Below are positions 1 through 8,805 of a DNA stretch of 64,000 nt, piece after piece; the stretch's first letter is position 1; each line of letters opens with the position of its first letter. Location: positions 3,906,001 to 3,970,000 of the forward strand of contig NZ_FMIC01000002.1 of assembly GCF_900091625.1 (NCBI RefSeq), read 5' to 3'. The notes below the pieces were generated by a model. The model worked only from the letters and a program-made list of their open reading frames with translations. It was not told where the DNA came from and did no database searches. The position numbers and the translations under genes were made by a program. The DNA is from Micromonospora peucetia. GTDB lineage: Bacteria > Actinomycetota > Actinomycetes > Mycobacteriales > Micromonosporaceae.

Positions 1-2
1 AC

Positions 3-95
3 ATCGTCCGCGTCCCGCTGGCCGAGGCCACCCGTGAGCTGAAGACCGTGCCGCTGGAGCGGTACGCCGAGGCCGAGGTCTTCTTCGGCAGCTGA
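3..95 (+). CDS. pfkA: 6-phosphofructokinase, C-terminal end (partial)
   Basis: Only the last 30 residues and the TGA stop are inside the window. They read as the typical actinobacterial ATP/PPi-dependent phosphofructokinase tail, with the segments ELKTVPLERYAEAEVFFG near the stop. The enzyme phosphorylates fructose 6-phosphate in glycolysis. The gene runs in from the left edge and is followed by 70 bp without a clear terminator before proC. The call rests on a short but characteristic tail. Confidence 0.72.
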   Translation: MVRVPLAEATRELKTVPLERYAEAEVFFGS

Positions 96-165
96 TCGAT
101 CCACGGCGTCGCGGCGGGCCGCCCGGCCCGCCGCGCGCCGGCTCACGGCGAGGGGGTACGACCCG

Positions 166-987
166 ATGGCGGGTTCGGTGCACACGGTCGCGGTCATCGG
201 GGCCGGCAAGATCGGTGAGCTGATGCTCAGCGGGCTGCTGCGGTCGGGATGGCCGGTGGACCGGCTGCTGGCCACCGCCCGCCGGCCCGCCCGCGCCGAG
301 GAGCTGACCGCCCGGTACGGGGTCCGGGTGGTCGACAACCTCACCGCCGTGGACGAGGCGGAGGTGCTCGCCGTCTCGGTCAAGCCGCAGGACGCGGCGG
401 CGCTGCTGGACGAGATCGGGCCCAAGGTGCCGGCCGACAAACTCGTGATCTCCCTCTGCGCCGGCCTGCCGACCAGCTTCTTCAACCGCCGGCTGCCCGA
501 GGGCACCCCCGTGGTGCGGGTGATGACCAACACCCCGGCCCTGGTCGACGAGGCGATGACCGCGATCTCCGCCGGGGCGCACGCCACCGGCACGCACCTC
601 GCGCTGGCCGAGGAGATGTTCACGCCGCTGGGCGCGACGATCCGGGTGCCCGAGTCCCAGCAGGACGCGGTGACCGCGCTTTCCGGCTCCGGGCCGGCGT
701 ACTTCTACCTGCTGGTCGAGGCCATGATCGACGCCGGCATCCTGCTCGGCCTGCCCCGGCAGGTCGCACACGAGCTGATCGTGCAGACCGCCATCGGCTC
801 GGCCGTGATGCTGCGCGACTCCGGCGAGCACCCGGTGAAGCTGCGCGAGGCGGTCACCTCGCCGGCCGGCACCACCATCTCCGCCGTGCGCGAGCTGGAG
901 AAGCACGGCGTACGCGCGGCGCTGCTCGCCGCGCTGGAAGCGGCCCGCGACCGCGCCCGCGAACTGGCCGCCCAGGCCGTGGACTAG
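166..987 (+). CDS. proC: pyrroline-5-carboxylate reductase
   Basis: Encodes a 273-residue cytoplasmic enzyme that reduces 1-pyrroline-5-carboxylate to proline with NAD(P)H. The N-terminus has the Rossmann motif VIGAGKIGE (residues 9-17), and the C-terminal half has the family signature around SGSGPAYFYLLVEAM and the SPAGTT segment. Length is normal for ProC. The ATG at 166 follows a purine-rich GAGGGGG ribosome site. The gene ends four bases before the convergent PIN-domain gene, so no separate terminator fits between them. Confidence 0.95.
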   Translation: MAGSVHTVAVIGAGKIGELMLSGLLRSGWPVDRLLATARRPARAEELTARYGVRVVDNLTAVDEAEVLAVSVKPQDAAALLDEIGPKVPADKLVISLCAGLPTSFFNRRLPEGTPVVRVMTNTPALVDEAMTAISAGAHATGTHLALAEEMFTPLGATIRVPESQQDAVTALSGSGPAYFYLLVEAMIDAGILLGLPRQVAHELIVQTAIGSAVMLRDSGEHPVKLREAVTSPAGTTISAVRELEKHGVRAALLAALEAARDRARELAAQAVD

Positions 988-991
988 GCCG

Positions 992-1543
992 CTACAACAG
1001 GCCGTTGCGGCGTGCGTACCCCGGGAACTCCGCGCCGCTGCAGGGCAGCCGGTGGCCGGTCCGCCGGAGTGCCTCGATGATCGCACCGGCGCCGGTTTCC
1101 GTCAGCTTGCCCTCGCCGCATCCGCCGGCCAAAAGCCAGATCGTCCCGTGAACGGGCAGGCCGTGGGCTCGGCCGACCCTGGTGGCCTCTTGGTCGTCGG
1201 TGATGGCGACTCCGCCGTAGATGTCCGCGGCGGCGAAGACGCTGGCCTCACCCATGTCGCGGGCGCCGGCCCCGATCCTGCGGACCCAGTCCGCGAAACA
1301 CCGGATCTCGGTGGGCTGGTCGAGGGCGATGATCTGCATCCACTCCAGGTCCAGCGTGCCACTGAGGGCAGGGTGCTGCTCCACACCGGAGCGAAGCTCG
1401 TCCAGCACCACGGCCGTGGAGGCGCACGGGTGGTCGATGACCATGGTCGCCAGGACGTCGAGGCGGTCGGCGAGCGCGAAGTGGTTCAGCACCATGGTGT
1501 CGAAGACCCACATGCGTCCGTCGCCGGCGCTGTGGCTGCTCAC
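992..1543 (-). CDS. PIN-domain protein, probable toxin/RNase partner
   Basis: A 183-residue protein with the pattern of a PIN-fold nuclease: a hydrophobic strand ending in VFDTMVLN (Asp15), a conserved acid in VVLDELRSG (Glu49), GEASVFAAA (Glu99) and an AITDDQEA strand (Asp116/117). These acids normally bind metal in PIN RNases. The GTG start overlaps the stop of the upstream XRE/ImmA gene as GTGA (1540-1543), so the two are translationally coupled. In many type II toxin-antitoxin loci a PIN RNase follows a DNA-binding antitoxin, and this order matches. Toxicity is inferred; it could be a PIN-like protein with another role. Base composition is lower in GC than proC, which suggests acquisition. 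Confidence 0.7.
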   Translation of the reverse strand: MSSHSAGDGRMWVFDTMVLNHFALADRLDVLATMVIDHPCASTAVVLDELRSGVEQHPALSGTLDLEWMQIIALDQPTEIRCFADWVRRIGAGARDMGEASVFAAADIYGGVAITDDQEATRVGRAHGLPVHGTIWLLAGGCGEGKLTETGAGAIIEALRRTGHRLPCSGAEFPGYARRNGLL

Positions 1544-2634
1544 AGCGTCAGATCCGCATCGTCGCGCGGGGGTAGGTCATCGCGGGCGATCTGCCCGTGC
1601 AGGAGTTCGACAGCCCGCGAACCGGTCACCAGGTGGCGCCGCCAGGCCTCCATGACCGCGTGCGAATAGCCGGGTGGGACGCGTACCGCGTCAAGATCGG
1701 GCTGTGGTGACCACCCCACCGCGTCCATGAATTCGGCGCGCGTGGGGCTGGCCTGGCTCAGCTTCCTGCGCGTCGTCACGTCGACCCAGCCTGCCTGCTC
1801 CGCCTGCCGTAGTGCGAGCGACCACGAAGTGCGGTAGCGGGCGGCCAATCCGATGAGCTCCTCACGGAGATTGCCGTTTCGGCTGCAACCCGCAAAGGCG
1901 GCGAGTGGCAGGAGGAGTTCGGCGGCGAAGGCGTTGATGAGGCCCTCGCGGTCCGCCCGGGACAGGTGCACCGCAAGGTCGCTGGAATACTCGTCGCCGA
2001 GCACCAGGTGGCCGAGTTCGTGGGCCGCTGTTGCCCGCCGCCGTCCAGGATCACCGTTGGTGCTGACAACTGCCACGGCGAGATCACCGTCGACCAGCGA
2101 GGCGCCGTCGCCGGGTAGCTCGCTGACGAGAACGTACTGGCCGCTCAGTTCGCTGAATTCCATGAGCGTGTCGATCGGGGCATCGCCCACCCCGTGCGCC
2201 CGGCGCAACCACCGGGCGGCCATCCGGGCTTCATCTTCGGACTTGAGGTGTCGGTCGTAGCGCGTCGGGGGGCGGGCGCGCAGCGTCCCCGCGTCGAGCA
2301 TCTGGCGTACGTCGCCGAGCCACGCGGACAGCGCGATGTCAAGCCGTTGGGACTTACGCGCCGCGTCCGTGTCACTGTCCTCGGCGAGCAGTTCGGCGCG
2401 CCGCGAGATGACCGCCGGCCGCCGCTGCAGCAGGTAGTCGATCGGCACGTCGAGCGCGGTGGTCAGGCGGATGAGTTCCAGGGCGTCGATGCGGCGGCCA
2501 CCCGACTCGACCTTCGCGATCATCGTCCGGTCAAGCCCGACGCGCGCCGCCAACTCGGCCTGCGAAATACCGGCGCCGAGGCGTGCCTGGCGGATCTGCT
2601 CGCCGACGGTCGTCCAGTCGCTGTCATCGACCAT
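1540..2634 (-). CDS. XRE-family regulator fused to ImmA/IrrE metallopeptidase
   Basis: A 364-residue two-domain protein. Residues about 10-62 form a Cro/C1-type helix-turn-helix (ISQAELAARVGLDRTMIAKVESG). Residues about 150-260 carry a COG2856 (ImmA/IrrE, DUF955) zinc peptidase with the HELGH site at residues 205-209. Such proteins bind an operator and can be inactivated by, or carry out, proteolysis in prophage, ICE and toxin-antitoxin regulation. A GTG 18 bp upstream is in frame, but the ATG at 2634 is preferred: a GATTAT -10 box lies exactly six bases upstream and a perfect palindrome sits there too, implying a leaderless, autoregulated transcript. It is coupled to the PIN gene. Confidence 0.85.
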   Translation of the reverse strand: MVDDSDWTTVGEQIRQARLGAGISQAELAARVGLDRTMIAKVESGGRRIDALELIRLTTALDVPIDYLLQRRPAVISRRAELLAEDSDTDAARKSQRLDIALSAWLGDVRQMLDAGTLRARPPTRYDRHLKSEDEARMAARWLRRAHGVGDAPIDTLMEFSELSGQYVLVSELPGDGASLVDGDLAVAVVSTNGDPGRRRATAAHELGHLVLGDEYSSDLAVHLSRADREGLINAFAAELLLPLAAFAGCSRNGNLREELIGLAARYRTSWSLALRQAEQAGWVDVTTRRKLSQASPTRAEFMDAVGWSPQPDLDAVRVPPGYSHAVMEAWRRHLVTGSRAVELLHGQIARDDLPPRDDADLTL

Positions 2635-2635
2635 G

Positions 2636-2650
2636 GTGCGATAATCGCAC
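2636..2650. promoter_or_regulatory. 15-bp palindromic operator overlapping the XRE/ImmA promoter
   Basis: GTGCGAT, a single A, then ATCGCAC form a perfect 7-1-7 palindrome ending one base before the ATG at 2634. The -10 box GATTAT (minus strand, 2646-2641) is inside it, so a bound repressor would block RNA polymerase. The XRE protein encoded immediately downstream is the obvious candidate ligand. No good -35 hexamer is visible. That the site is bound is inferred. Confidence 0.7.
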
Positions 2651-2652
2651 AC

Positions 2653-2982
2653 TTTCGTCGATTCGCGTGTTCGATGGGAAGGTCCGAGGTGATCGGCGGC
2701 CCGTCACCACCAGCCCTCGCCCGGGCTGCCTGCCGCCCCGCCCGTGTGCTCATCAGCCACCACGCCAGCCTGCGGTTAAGGAGCGGTCGACCGCTATGTC
2801 GCGATGACCCGAGCAACCCAGCAACTCGTGATTCTGACCAGATCCTGACGGCCTGATCGCCGCCTGGCGATCATGAGGACCGCTGCCGAAGCTCGGCGCT
2901 GCCGTCAGGCCCGCCGCCGGCGCGTCGAGTTGATCGGTGGATCAGCCCGACAACGCCGGCCAGCCAGACGCGGAACCGGTCC
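2653..2982. other. intergenic region with one hairpin
   Basis: No credible gene is seen here. The stretch is less GC-rich than its surroundings near the XRE promoter. TGATCGCC (2854-2861) and GGCGATCA (2866-2873) form an 8-bp stem with a four-base loop, without a T run, about 110 bp beyond the end of the muramidase gene; it may terminate that transcript or be incidental. Confidence 0.4.
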
Positions 2983-4275
2983 TCAGTAGAGCAGGTGGGG
3001 CTTGCGTCGGCGGTTGAACTCCGCCAGCTCGCCGGACCAGGCGGCGACCACGTCGTCCACGTCGGCGCCCGCGTCGATCATCGTGCGCAGCCGCGGTGAC
3101 CCGGTCAGCTTGTCGATCCAGTACGGCCGCACGGCGTCCCACGAGTCGCGCCGCCACGCGAACGCCTCGTACTTGTGTGCCTCCACCAGCATCGCGACCC
3201 CCGTACGGATCGGGTCGTACTTCGCCCGGTCGACGACCTTCACCTCGACCCCGGCGCAGAGCTTGTTGAGCAGCGCGGGCTTCTGCCCGGCGGACGTCGG
3301 CGTGAAGTACGCCTCGCGGAACTCGACGCCGGGCAGCTCGCGGGCGTTGAGCCGGTCGGACCAGTGGTAGTCGAAGTCGTTGGCCAGGCCGCCGATCAGC
3401 TCGAACGGCTTGCAGGTGCCCCGGCCCTCGGTGATCGAGGCGACGCCCTCGAACAGGCCGGTGCCGGGGTAGACCAGCGCGGTGTCCGTGGTGGGCATGT
3501 TCGGGCTGGGCATCACCCAGGGCAGGTCGGTGTCGGGGGCGAGCTTGTCGCGCTTCCAGTGCCGGCACTTCACGACGTGCAGGTCGACCGGCCGTCCGGC
3601 GGCGGCGGGCAGGAACTCGGCGTTGAAGAAGCTGGCCAGTTCGCCGACGGTCATCCCGTGCTGCTGGACGATCTCCTTCAGCCCCACCCCGGAGGTGTAC
3701 GCGGTGGTCATCATCGGCCCGTAGGCCCGGCCGCCGACCGGGTTCGGCCGGTCCAGCACCACGTACCGCTTGCCGACGCGGGCGGCGGCCACCATCGAGG
3801 TGTACATGGTCCAGATGTACGTGTAGAAGCGGACGCCGACGTCCTGGATGTCGAAGACGACGGTGTCGACGCCGGCCTCGGTGAACATGGTCTCCCACTT
3901 GGCCTGGGAGGCGCCGTACGCGTCGTAGACGGTGATCCCGGTGCGGGCGTCGACGCCGGTGCCCTCGCTGCCCCCGGCCTGCGCCGAGCCGCGGAAGCCG
4001 TGCTCGGGGCCGAACGCGGCGGCCAGCCGTACCGCGCCGGAGCCGTGCATCAGGTCGACCAGGTGCCGGTAGGCCGAGTCCACGCCGGTGGGGTTCGAGA
4101 TGACGCCCACCCGCTGGCCGGCGAGTTCGGCGAAGTCGGATCGGACCAGCACGTCGAGACCGGTCTCCACGTGGCGGATGCCAGGTGCGGCGTGGCCGGC
4201 CACACCGGGGGCCGTCGCCGCGACCGCGCCCGCGGTCACCGCACCCGCTCCGGCCAGGAACTTTCTACGCTCCAT
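2983..4275 (-). CDS. namZ: exo-beta-N-acetylmuramidase (NamZ, DUF1343), Tat-exported
   Basis: A 430-residue secreted protein of the DUF1343 family, whose founding member NamZ releases terminal MurNAc from peptidoglycan fragments (glycosidase family GH171). The N-terminus MERRKFLAGAGAVTAGAVAA is a twin-arginine signal. Family blocks include RVGVISNPTGVD, AAFGPEHGFRG, VFDIQDVGVRFYTYIW, VVLDRPNPVGG, DLPWVMPSPNMPT and SITEGRGTCKPFE. It is monocistronic and probably acts outside the cell in muropeptide recycling or predation on other cell walls. Its promoter carries two copies of a 13-bp repeat. Full length, no damage seen. Confidence 0.9.
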   Translation of the reverse strand: MERRKFLAGAGAVTAGAVAATAPGVAGHAAPGIRHVETGLDVLVRSDFAELAGQRVGVISNPTGVDSAYRHLVDLMHGSGAVRLAAAFGPEHGFRGSAQAGGSEGTGVDARTGITVYDAYGASQAKWETMFTEAGVDTVVFDIQDVGVRFYTYIWTMYTSMVAAARVGKRYVVLDRPNPVGGRAYGPMMTTAYTSGVGLKEIVQQHGMTVGELASFFNAEFLPAAAGRPVDLHVVKCRHWKRDKLAPDTDLPWVMPSPNMPTTDTALVYPGTGLFEGVASITEGRGTCKPFELIGGLANDFDYHWSDRLNARELPGVEFREAYFTPTSAGQKPALLNKLCAGVEVKVVDRAKYDPIRTGVAMLVEAHKYEAFAWRRDSWDAVRPYWIDKLTGSPRLRTMIDAGADVDDVVAAWSGELAEFNRRRKPHLLY

Positions 4276-4299
4276 GTCGCCCCTCCCATCGGTTTGGTC

Positions 4300-4344
4300 G
4301 AAACTTAGCTACACGTGGATGCCCCGTCAAGGAAAGTTAGCTAC
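4300..4344 (-). promoter_or_regulatory. namZ promoter with 13-bp direct repeats
   Basis: On the minus strand TTGACG (4330-4325) and TAAGTT (4307-4302) are separated by 17 bp, a good vegetative promoter. Two near-identical 13-mers in plus-strand sense, GAAACTTAGCTAC (4300-4312) and GAAAGTTAGCTAC (4332-4344), lie 32 bp apart, about three helical turns. One overlaps the -10 box and the other lies just upstream of -35, the geometry of a two-site operator. The regulator is unknown. Confidence 0.65.
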
Positions 4345-4469
4345 GAAGTCGGGGTGGGCGGGCGGGCCGCTGAGCCGGCCCGCTACGCCGACCGGTCCGG
4401 CCCGTGACCGCCCGACCGGTTCGGCCCGCGGCGTCCCGGCCGGGCGGTCGCGTGCTCCATACTGGCCCG

Positions 4470-4820
4470 GTGTTCACCCTCGCCCAGGCCCGCCACCTGA
4501 TCGCCACCCTGCGCCCGCGCGTCGACGAGCTGATCCGGCTGCGGGCCGACCTGGCCGAGCTGCGGGTCGACCTGGCCGACCACGGTGCCAGCCCGCTCGG
4601 CGGACTGGCTGAGGTCAAGGGGCTGGAGGCACGGCTGCACGCCCTCGTCGAGGAGTTGCACTCCCACGACATCCAGGTCAAGGGCATCGCGCCGGTCCTG
4701 CTCGACTTCCCCGGCGAGCGGGACGGCCGGCCGGTGCTCTGGTGCTGGTTGGAAGGGGACACCGACGTGCGCTGGTACCACCGGGTGGAGTGCGGCTTCG
4801 CCGGCCGCCGCCCGGTCTGA
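4470..4820 (+). CDS. DUF2203 family protein
   Basis: A 116-residue cytoplasmic protein matching DUF2203: an N-terminal helical part (FTLAQARHLIATLRPRVDELI) and the C-terminal block VKGIAPVLLDFPGERDGRPVLWCWLEGD, ending in a YHRVECGFAGRR segment. No biochemical role is known to me. An ATG further upstream (4404) is in frame, but the GTG at 4470 matches the family start and has CATACT at 4458-4463, six bases upstream, as expected for a leaderless mRNA. A strong hairpin follows the stop. Confidence 0.8.
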   Translation: MFTLAQARHLIATLRPRVDELIRLRADLAELRVDLADHGASPLGGLAEVKGLEARLHALVEELHSHDIQVKGIAPVLLDFPGERDGRPVLWCWLEGDTDVRWYHRVECGFAGRRPV

Positions 4821-4826
4821 TCGACG

Positions 4827-4860
4827 CGGCGGGGGAGGAGCCGGCTCGTCGCCCCCGCCG
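4827..4860 (+). terminator. hairpin after the DUF2203 gene
   Basis: CGGCGGGGG (4827-4835) pairs perfectly with CCCCCGCCG (4852-4860) around a 16-base loop that itself holds the palindrome GAGCCGGCTC. It begins seven bases after the stop codon. There is no T run, as is usual in these genomes. Confidence 0.65.
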
Positions 4861-4906
4861 GTGGTGCTCAGGCCAGGGACGCACCTCGTAGCCTAGCTCC
4901 GTCGAG

Positions 4907-4938
4907 ACGGACGCACCTTCCGTGATGCGACCGTCCGT
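4907..4938. terminator. weak hairpin between convergent genes
   Basis: ACGGACG (4907-4913) and CGTCCGT (4932-4938) form a 7-bp stem with an 18-base loop just beyond the end of the minus-strand oxidoreductase gene. It may terminate that gene. Confidence 0.35.
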
Positions 4939-4961
4939 GAAGGCCGCACCACGGCGGCCGT

Positions 4962-5636
4962 TCAGCGGGTGGCTTCGGCCAGGGCGGTGCGCACCCTGGC
5001 GGCGTCGGCCGGCGCCTCGCGCTCCCAGTTGGCTGGGTCGGCCGAGTAGATGGTTCCGTACGCCGGGGTGTCCGGCTGGTGGCGCCAGCTCTCGGTGAGG
5101 GGCCCGGCGTCCACGGCGTCGTAGCCGATCCGATCGAGGAAGGCCGTCGCCTCCGCCTTCGCGCCCGCGTCGTCGCCCGCGATGGGCAGCGCGCTGCGGT
5201 CGCCAGCGCCGGTCGACCGGGCCAGCGCGTGCAGGTGCTTGAAGAAGATGTTGTTGAACACCTTCACCACCCGCGACTGCGGCAGGTGCCGCTGGAGCAG
5301 CTCGCTGCTGGTGGTGGAGCCGGAGTCGAGCTCGGGGAACCGGCCGTCGCGCTCCGGGTAGTAGTTGTTGGTGTCCAGCACGAGCTTGCCGGCGAGCGGC
5401 TCGACCGGCACGTCCCGGTACGCCTTGAACGGGATGGTGACGACCACCAGATCGCCGGCCGCTGCGGCCTCCCGGGCGGTGGCCCCCCGGGCACGCGGGC
5501 CCAGCTCATCGACGAGATCCTTGAGGGTCTCCGGGCCGCGCGAGTTGCTCAGCACCACCTCGTAGCCGGCCGCCACCGCCAGCCGCGCCACTGTGCCGCC
5601 GATGTGTCCACTGCCGATCAGTCCCACTGTTGTCAT
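4962..5636 (-). CDS. NADPH-dependent oxidoreductase, F420-dependent reductase-like (COG2085)
   Basis: A 224-residue Rossmann-fold protein. The start MTTVGLIGSGHIGGTVARLA has the GxGxxG dinucleotide site, followed by VVLSNSRGPETL, VVVTIPFKAY and VLDTNNYYPERDG, the pattern of the NAD(P)-binding domain of F420:NADP oxidoreductases and related reductases. Substrate unknown. The ATG at 5636 is chosen because it overlaps the upstream stop as ATGA (5633-5636) and begins the family domain; an in-frame start 33 bases upstream would only add an unrelated tail. A small inverted repeat abuts the start. Confidence 0.85.
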   Translation of the reverse strand: MTTVGLIGSGHIGGTVARLAVAAGYEVVLSNSRGPETLKDLVDELGPRARGATAREAAAAGDLVVVTIPFKAYRDVPVEPLAGKLVLDTNNYYPERDGRFPELDSGSTTSSELLQRHLPQSRVVKVFNNIFFKHLHALARSTGAGDRSALPIAGDDAGAKAEATAFLDRIGYDAVDAGPLTESWRHQPDTPAYGTIYSADPANWEREAPADAARVRTALAEATR

Positions 5637-6121
5637 GTTGGTTCCCAACTCTGTTCGCGGTGACGACACTCCCCACCGAGATGGTCGACAATTCCGCCTG
5701 GCGCCTGGCGGCGGGGCCGTTCGGTCCGGAAGCCCGCAGCGCCGTCGCGGCGGACCGCCGCCACCACCCGCTCGACGCGCTCGCCGGTCGTCGGGTCGGT
5801 CCAGACGAAGACCACCGGCCGGGCCGCCGTGAACAGTTCCCAGACGAACGGCGGCAGGTCCTCGGGCGACATCCGGATGTAGCAGGCCGCGTTGTCGACC
5901 TGACCGGACAGGTGGTCCAGCACGAAGCGGTGCCGCCCCGGATCGTCGAGGTGCTCGGGGAACGGCGGCAGGTGCCGCAGCCGGCCGTGGTCGCGCAGCA
6001 CGTCGTCAGGCACGGCGGCGTCGAGCACCACCCGGCCGGCGTCGAGCGGTCGCTGGATGCTGACGTGGTGGTCGGGCGGGACCTGGCCCGGTGGGAGCGT
6101 CTCCCGCACCGCGAAGAACAT
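5633..6121 (-). CDS. hypothetical protein, coupled to the oxidoreductase gene
   Basis: A 162-residue protein I do not recognise. It looks genuinely coding: the ATG has a strong GGAGGGGG ribosome site, it ends in an ATGA overlap with the oxidoreductase gene, and its composition is that of a normal soluble protein, with segments such as RHRFVLDHLSGQVDNAACYI and VVFVWTDPTTGERVERVV. No signal peptide, membrane span or known motif is seen. The last 30 residues are Arg/Gly-rich and less protein-like. A TACGAT -10-like box lies at 6163-6158 on the minus strand. Function unknown; a role linked to the adjacent reductase is only suggested by the coupling. Confidence 0.6.
   Translation of the reverse strand: MFFAVRETLPPGQVPPDHHVSIQRPLDAGRVVLDAAVPDDVLRDHGRLRHLPPFPEHLDDPGRHRFVLDHLSGQVDNAACYIRMSPEDLPPFVWELFTAARPVVFVWTDPTTGERVERVVAAVRRDGAAGFRTERPRRQAPGGIVDHLGGECRHREQSWEPT
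5637..5649. repeat. 13-bp inverted repeat abutting the oxidoreductase start
   Basis: GTTGG (5637-5641) and CCAAC (5645-5649) flank three bases, immediately upstream of the ATG at 5636 and inside the end of the upstream gene. It may be a small RNA hairpin affecting coupled translation; it may also be chance. Confidence 0.3.
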
Positions 6122-6220
6122 CCCGCCCCCTCCACCCGGACCAACCGCGTGTCGCCGATCGTAGTCCGATCGACACGTAGCGGCACGGCGAAGTCCATGC
6201 CGGACGTCCGCCGCCCCGCG

Positions 6221-6715
6221 TCAGGCCGTCGGGGGCAGCACCTTCTCGATGGCGGCGCGCAGGTCGGCCGAGGTCGGCTCGACGGTGGGCGCGAACCGGG
6301 CCGCCACCGTGCCGTCCGGAGCGACCAGGAACTTCTCGAAGTTCCACCGCACGTCGCCCGTGTGCCCCTCGGCGTCGGCGGTCCCCACCAGTGCCGCGTA
6401 GAGCGGGTGGCGACCGGGACCGTTCACGTCGATCTTCTCGGTCAGCGGGAAGGTCACTCCGAAGTTGACCTGGCAGAAGTCGCTGATCTCGGCGGCGCTG
6501 CCCGGCTCCTGGCCGGCGAACTGGTTGCAGGGCACGCCGAGCACCACCAGGCCGCGGTCGGCGTACTCGTCGTGCAGTGCCTGGAGGCCGGCGTACTGCG
6601 GGGTGAGGCCGCAGCGCGAGGCGACGTTGACCACCAGCAGCGCGCGTCCGCGGTACTGCGCGAGGTCGGCCGGGCCGCCGGCCAGGGCATCGATCCGGGT
6701 GTCGAAGACGGTCAT
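6221..6715 (-). CDS. glutathione peroxidase family thiol peroxidase
   Basis: A 164-residue thioredoxin-fold peroxidase. It shows the peroxidatic cysteine in NVASRCGLTPQY (Cys35), the family block LVVLGVPCNQFAGQEPG and the C-terminal VRWNFEKFLVAPDG with the Trp-Asn pair of the active site. It is a Cys rather than selenocysteine form. Actinomycetes lack glutathione, so a thioredoxin- or mycothiol-linked electron source is more likely; that is inference from the host group. It reduces hydroperoxides in the cytoplasm. Monocistronic as far as can be seen. Confidence 0.92.
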   Translation of the reverse strand: MTVFDTRIDALAGGPADLAQYRGRALLVVNVASRCGLTPQYAGLQALHDEYADRGLVVLGVPCNQFAGQEPGSAAEISDFCQVNFGVTFPLTEKIDVNGPGRHPLYAALVGTADAEGHTGDVRWNFEKFLVAPDGTVAARFAPTVEPTSADLRAAIEKVLPPTA

Positions 6716-6871
6716 GGGCCGAGGCTACGCGCCGCCGCGCGCCGCCGTCGGCCTGCCGCCAGGCCGTGGCCCTGCCCGCTGCCGGGCCGCCGCCGCGCCG
6801 CCGCTCGGCTGCCTGGGGGTCGGCGGTAAGAGGCTGGTCGCGCTCCCAAGAGGAATCGATACATGTACATC

Positions 6872-6901
6872 TTGACGAATCGGTGACGGCGTGAGTAGCG
6901 T
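6872..6901 (+). promoter_or_regulatory. chitinase promoter
   Basis: TTGACG (6872-6877) and TAGCGT (6896-6901) are 18 bp apart, a reasonable vegetative promoter. Transcription would start near 6908, upstream of the operator-like palindromes. Confidence 0.55.
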
Positions 6902-6915
6902 CTCACCATCAATCT

Positions 6916-6938
6916 GGAAAGTTTCCTAACTGTTTAGG
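6916..6938. promoter_or_regulatory. palindromic operator in the chitinase leader
   Basis: GGAAA-G-TTTCC (6916-6926) is an 11-bp palindrome, and CCTAA (6925-6929) with TTAGG (6934-6938) forms a second overlapping one. Both lie between the predicted transcription start and the ATG at 6949, where a bound repressor would block elongation. The core GGAAAGTT is shared with the namZ promoter repeat. Regulator unknown. Confidence 0.5.
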
Positions 6939-6948
6939 GAGACGCCGC

Positions 6949-8574
<1,626 letters not shown>

Positions 8575-8600
8575 GCTGAGCGCCGACGCACCACCCACCT

Positions 8601-8635
8601 GGCGGGGAGGGACCACGCACCGGTCCCTCCCCGCC
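8601..8635 (+). terminator. strong hairpin terminator of the chitinase gene
   Basis: A perfect 14-bp stem: GGCGGGGAGGGACC (8601-8614) pairs with GGTCCCTCCCCGCC (8622-8635) around seven bases, 26 bp after the chitinase stop. No T run follows. Confidence 0.85.
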
Positions 8636-8673
8636 GGCTGTGCCCCGGCCGGCTTGGGGGAAGCGTCTCCGGC

Positions 8674-8733
8674 CCGGTTCGGGCGCGGCCATCCGGTTCG
8701 GGCGCAGCGGCCATCCGGTTCGGGCGCGGCGAC
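8674..8733. repeat. three tandem copies of a 19-22 bp unit
   Basis: Three consecutive units begin with CCGGTTCGGGCGC at 8674, 8693 and 8715; the middle one is 22 bp and the outer ones 19 bp. They lie between the chitinase terminator and the lipoprotein gene. Function unknown. Confidence 0.7.
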
Positions 8734-8805
8734 GTCCGGGCACGCGCGTCGATGTGACAGACTCGCCGCTCAACGGGCTCGATGTCCACGGCGACGGAGG
8801 TGGCG

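Noticed and set aside
8674..8733. CRISPR-like repeats downstream of the chitinase gene
   Set aside because: Direct tandem copies with no unique spacers and no cas genes.
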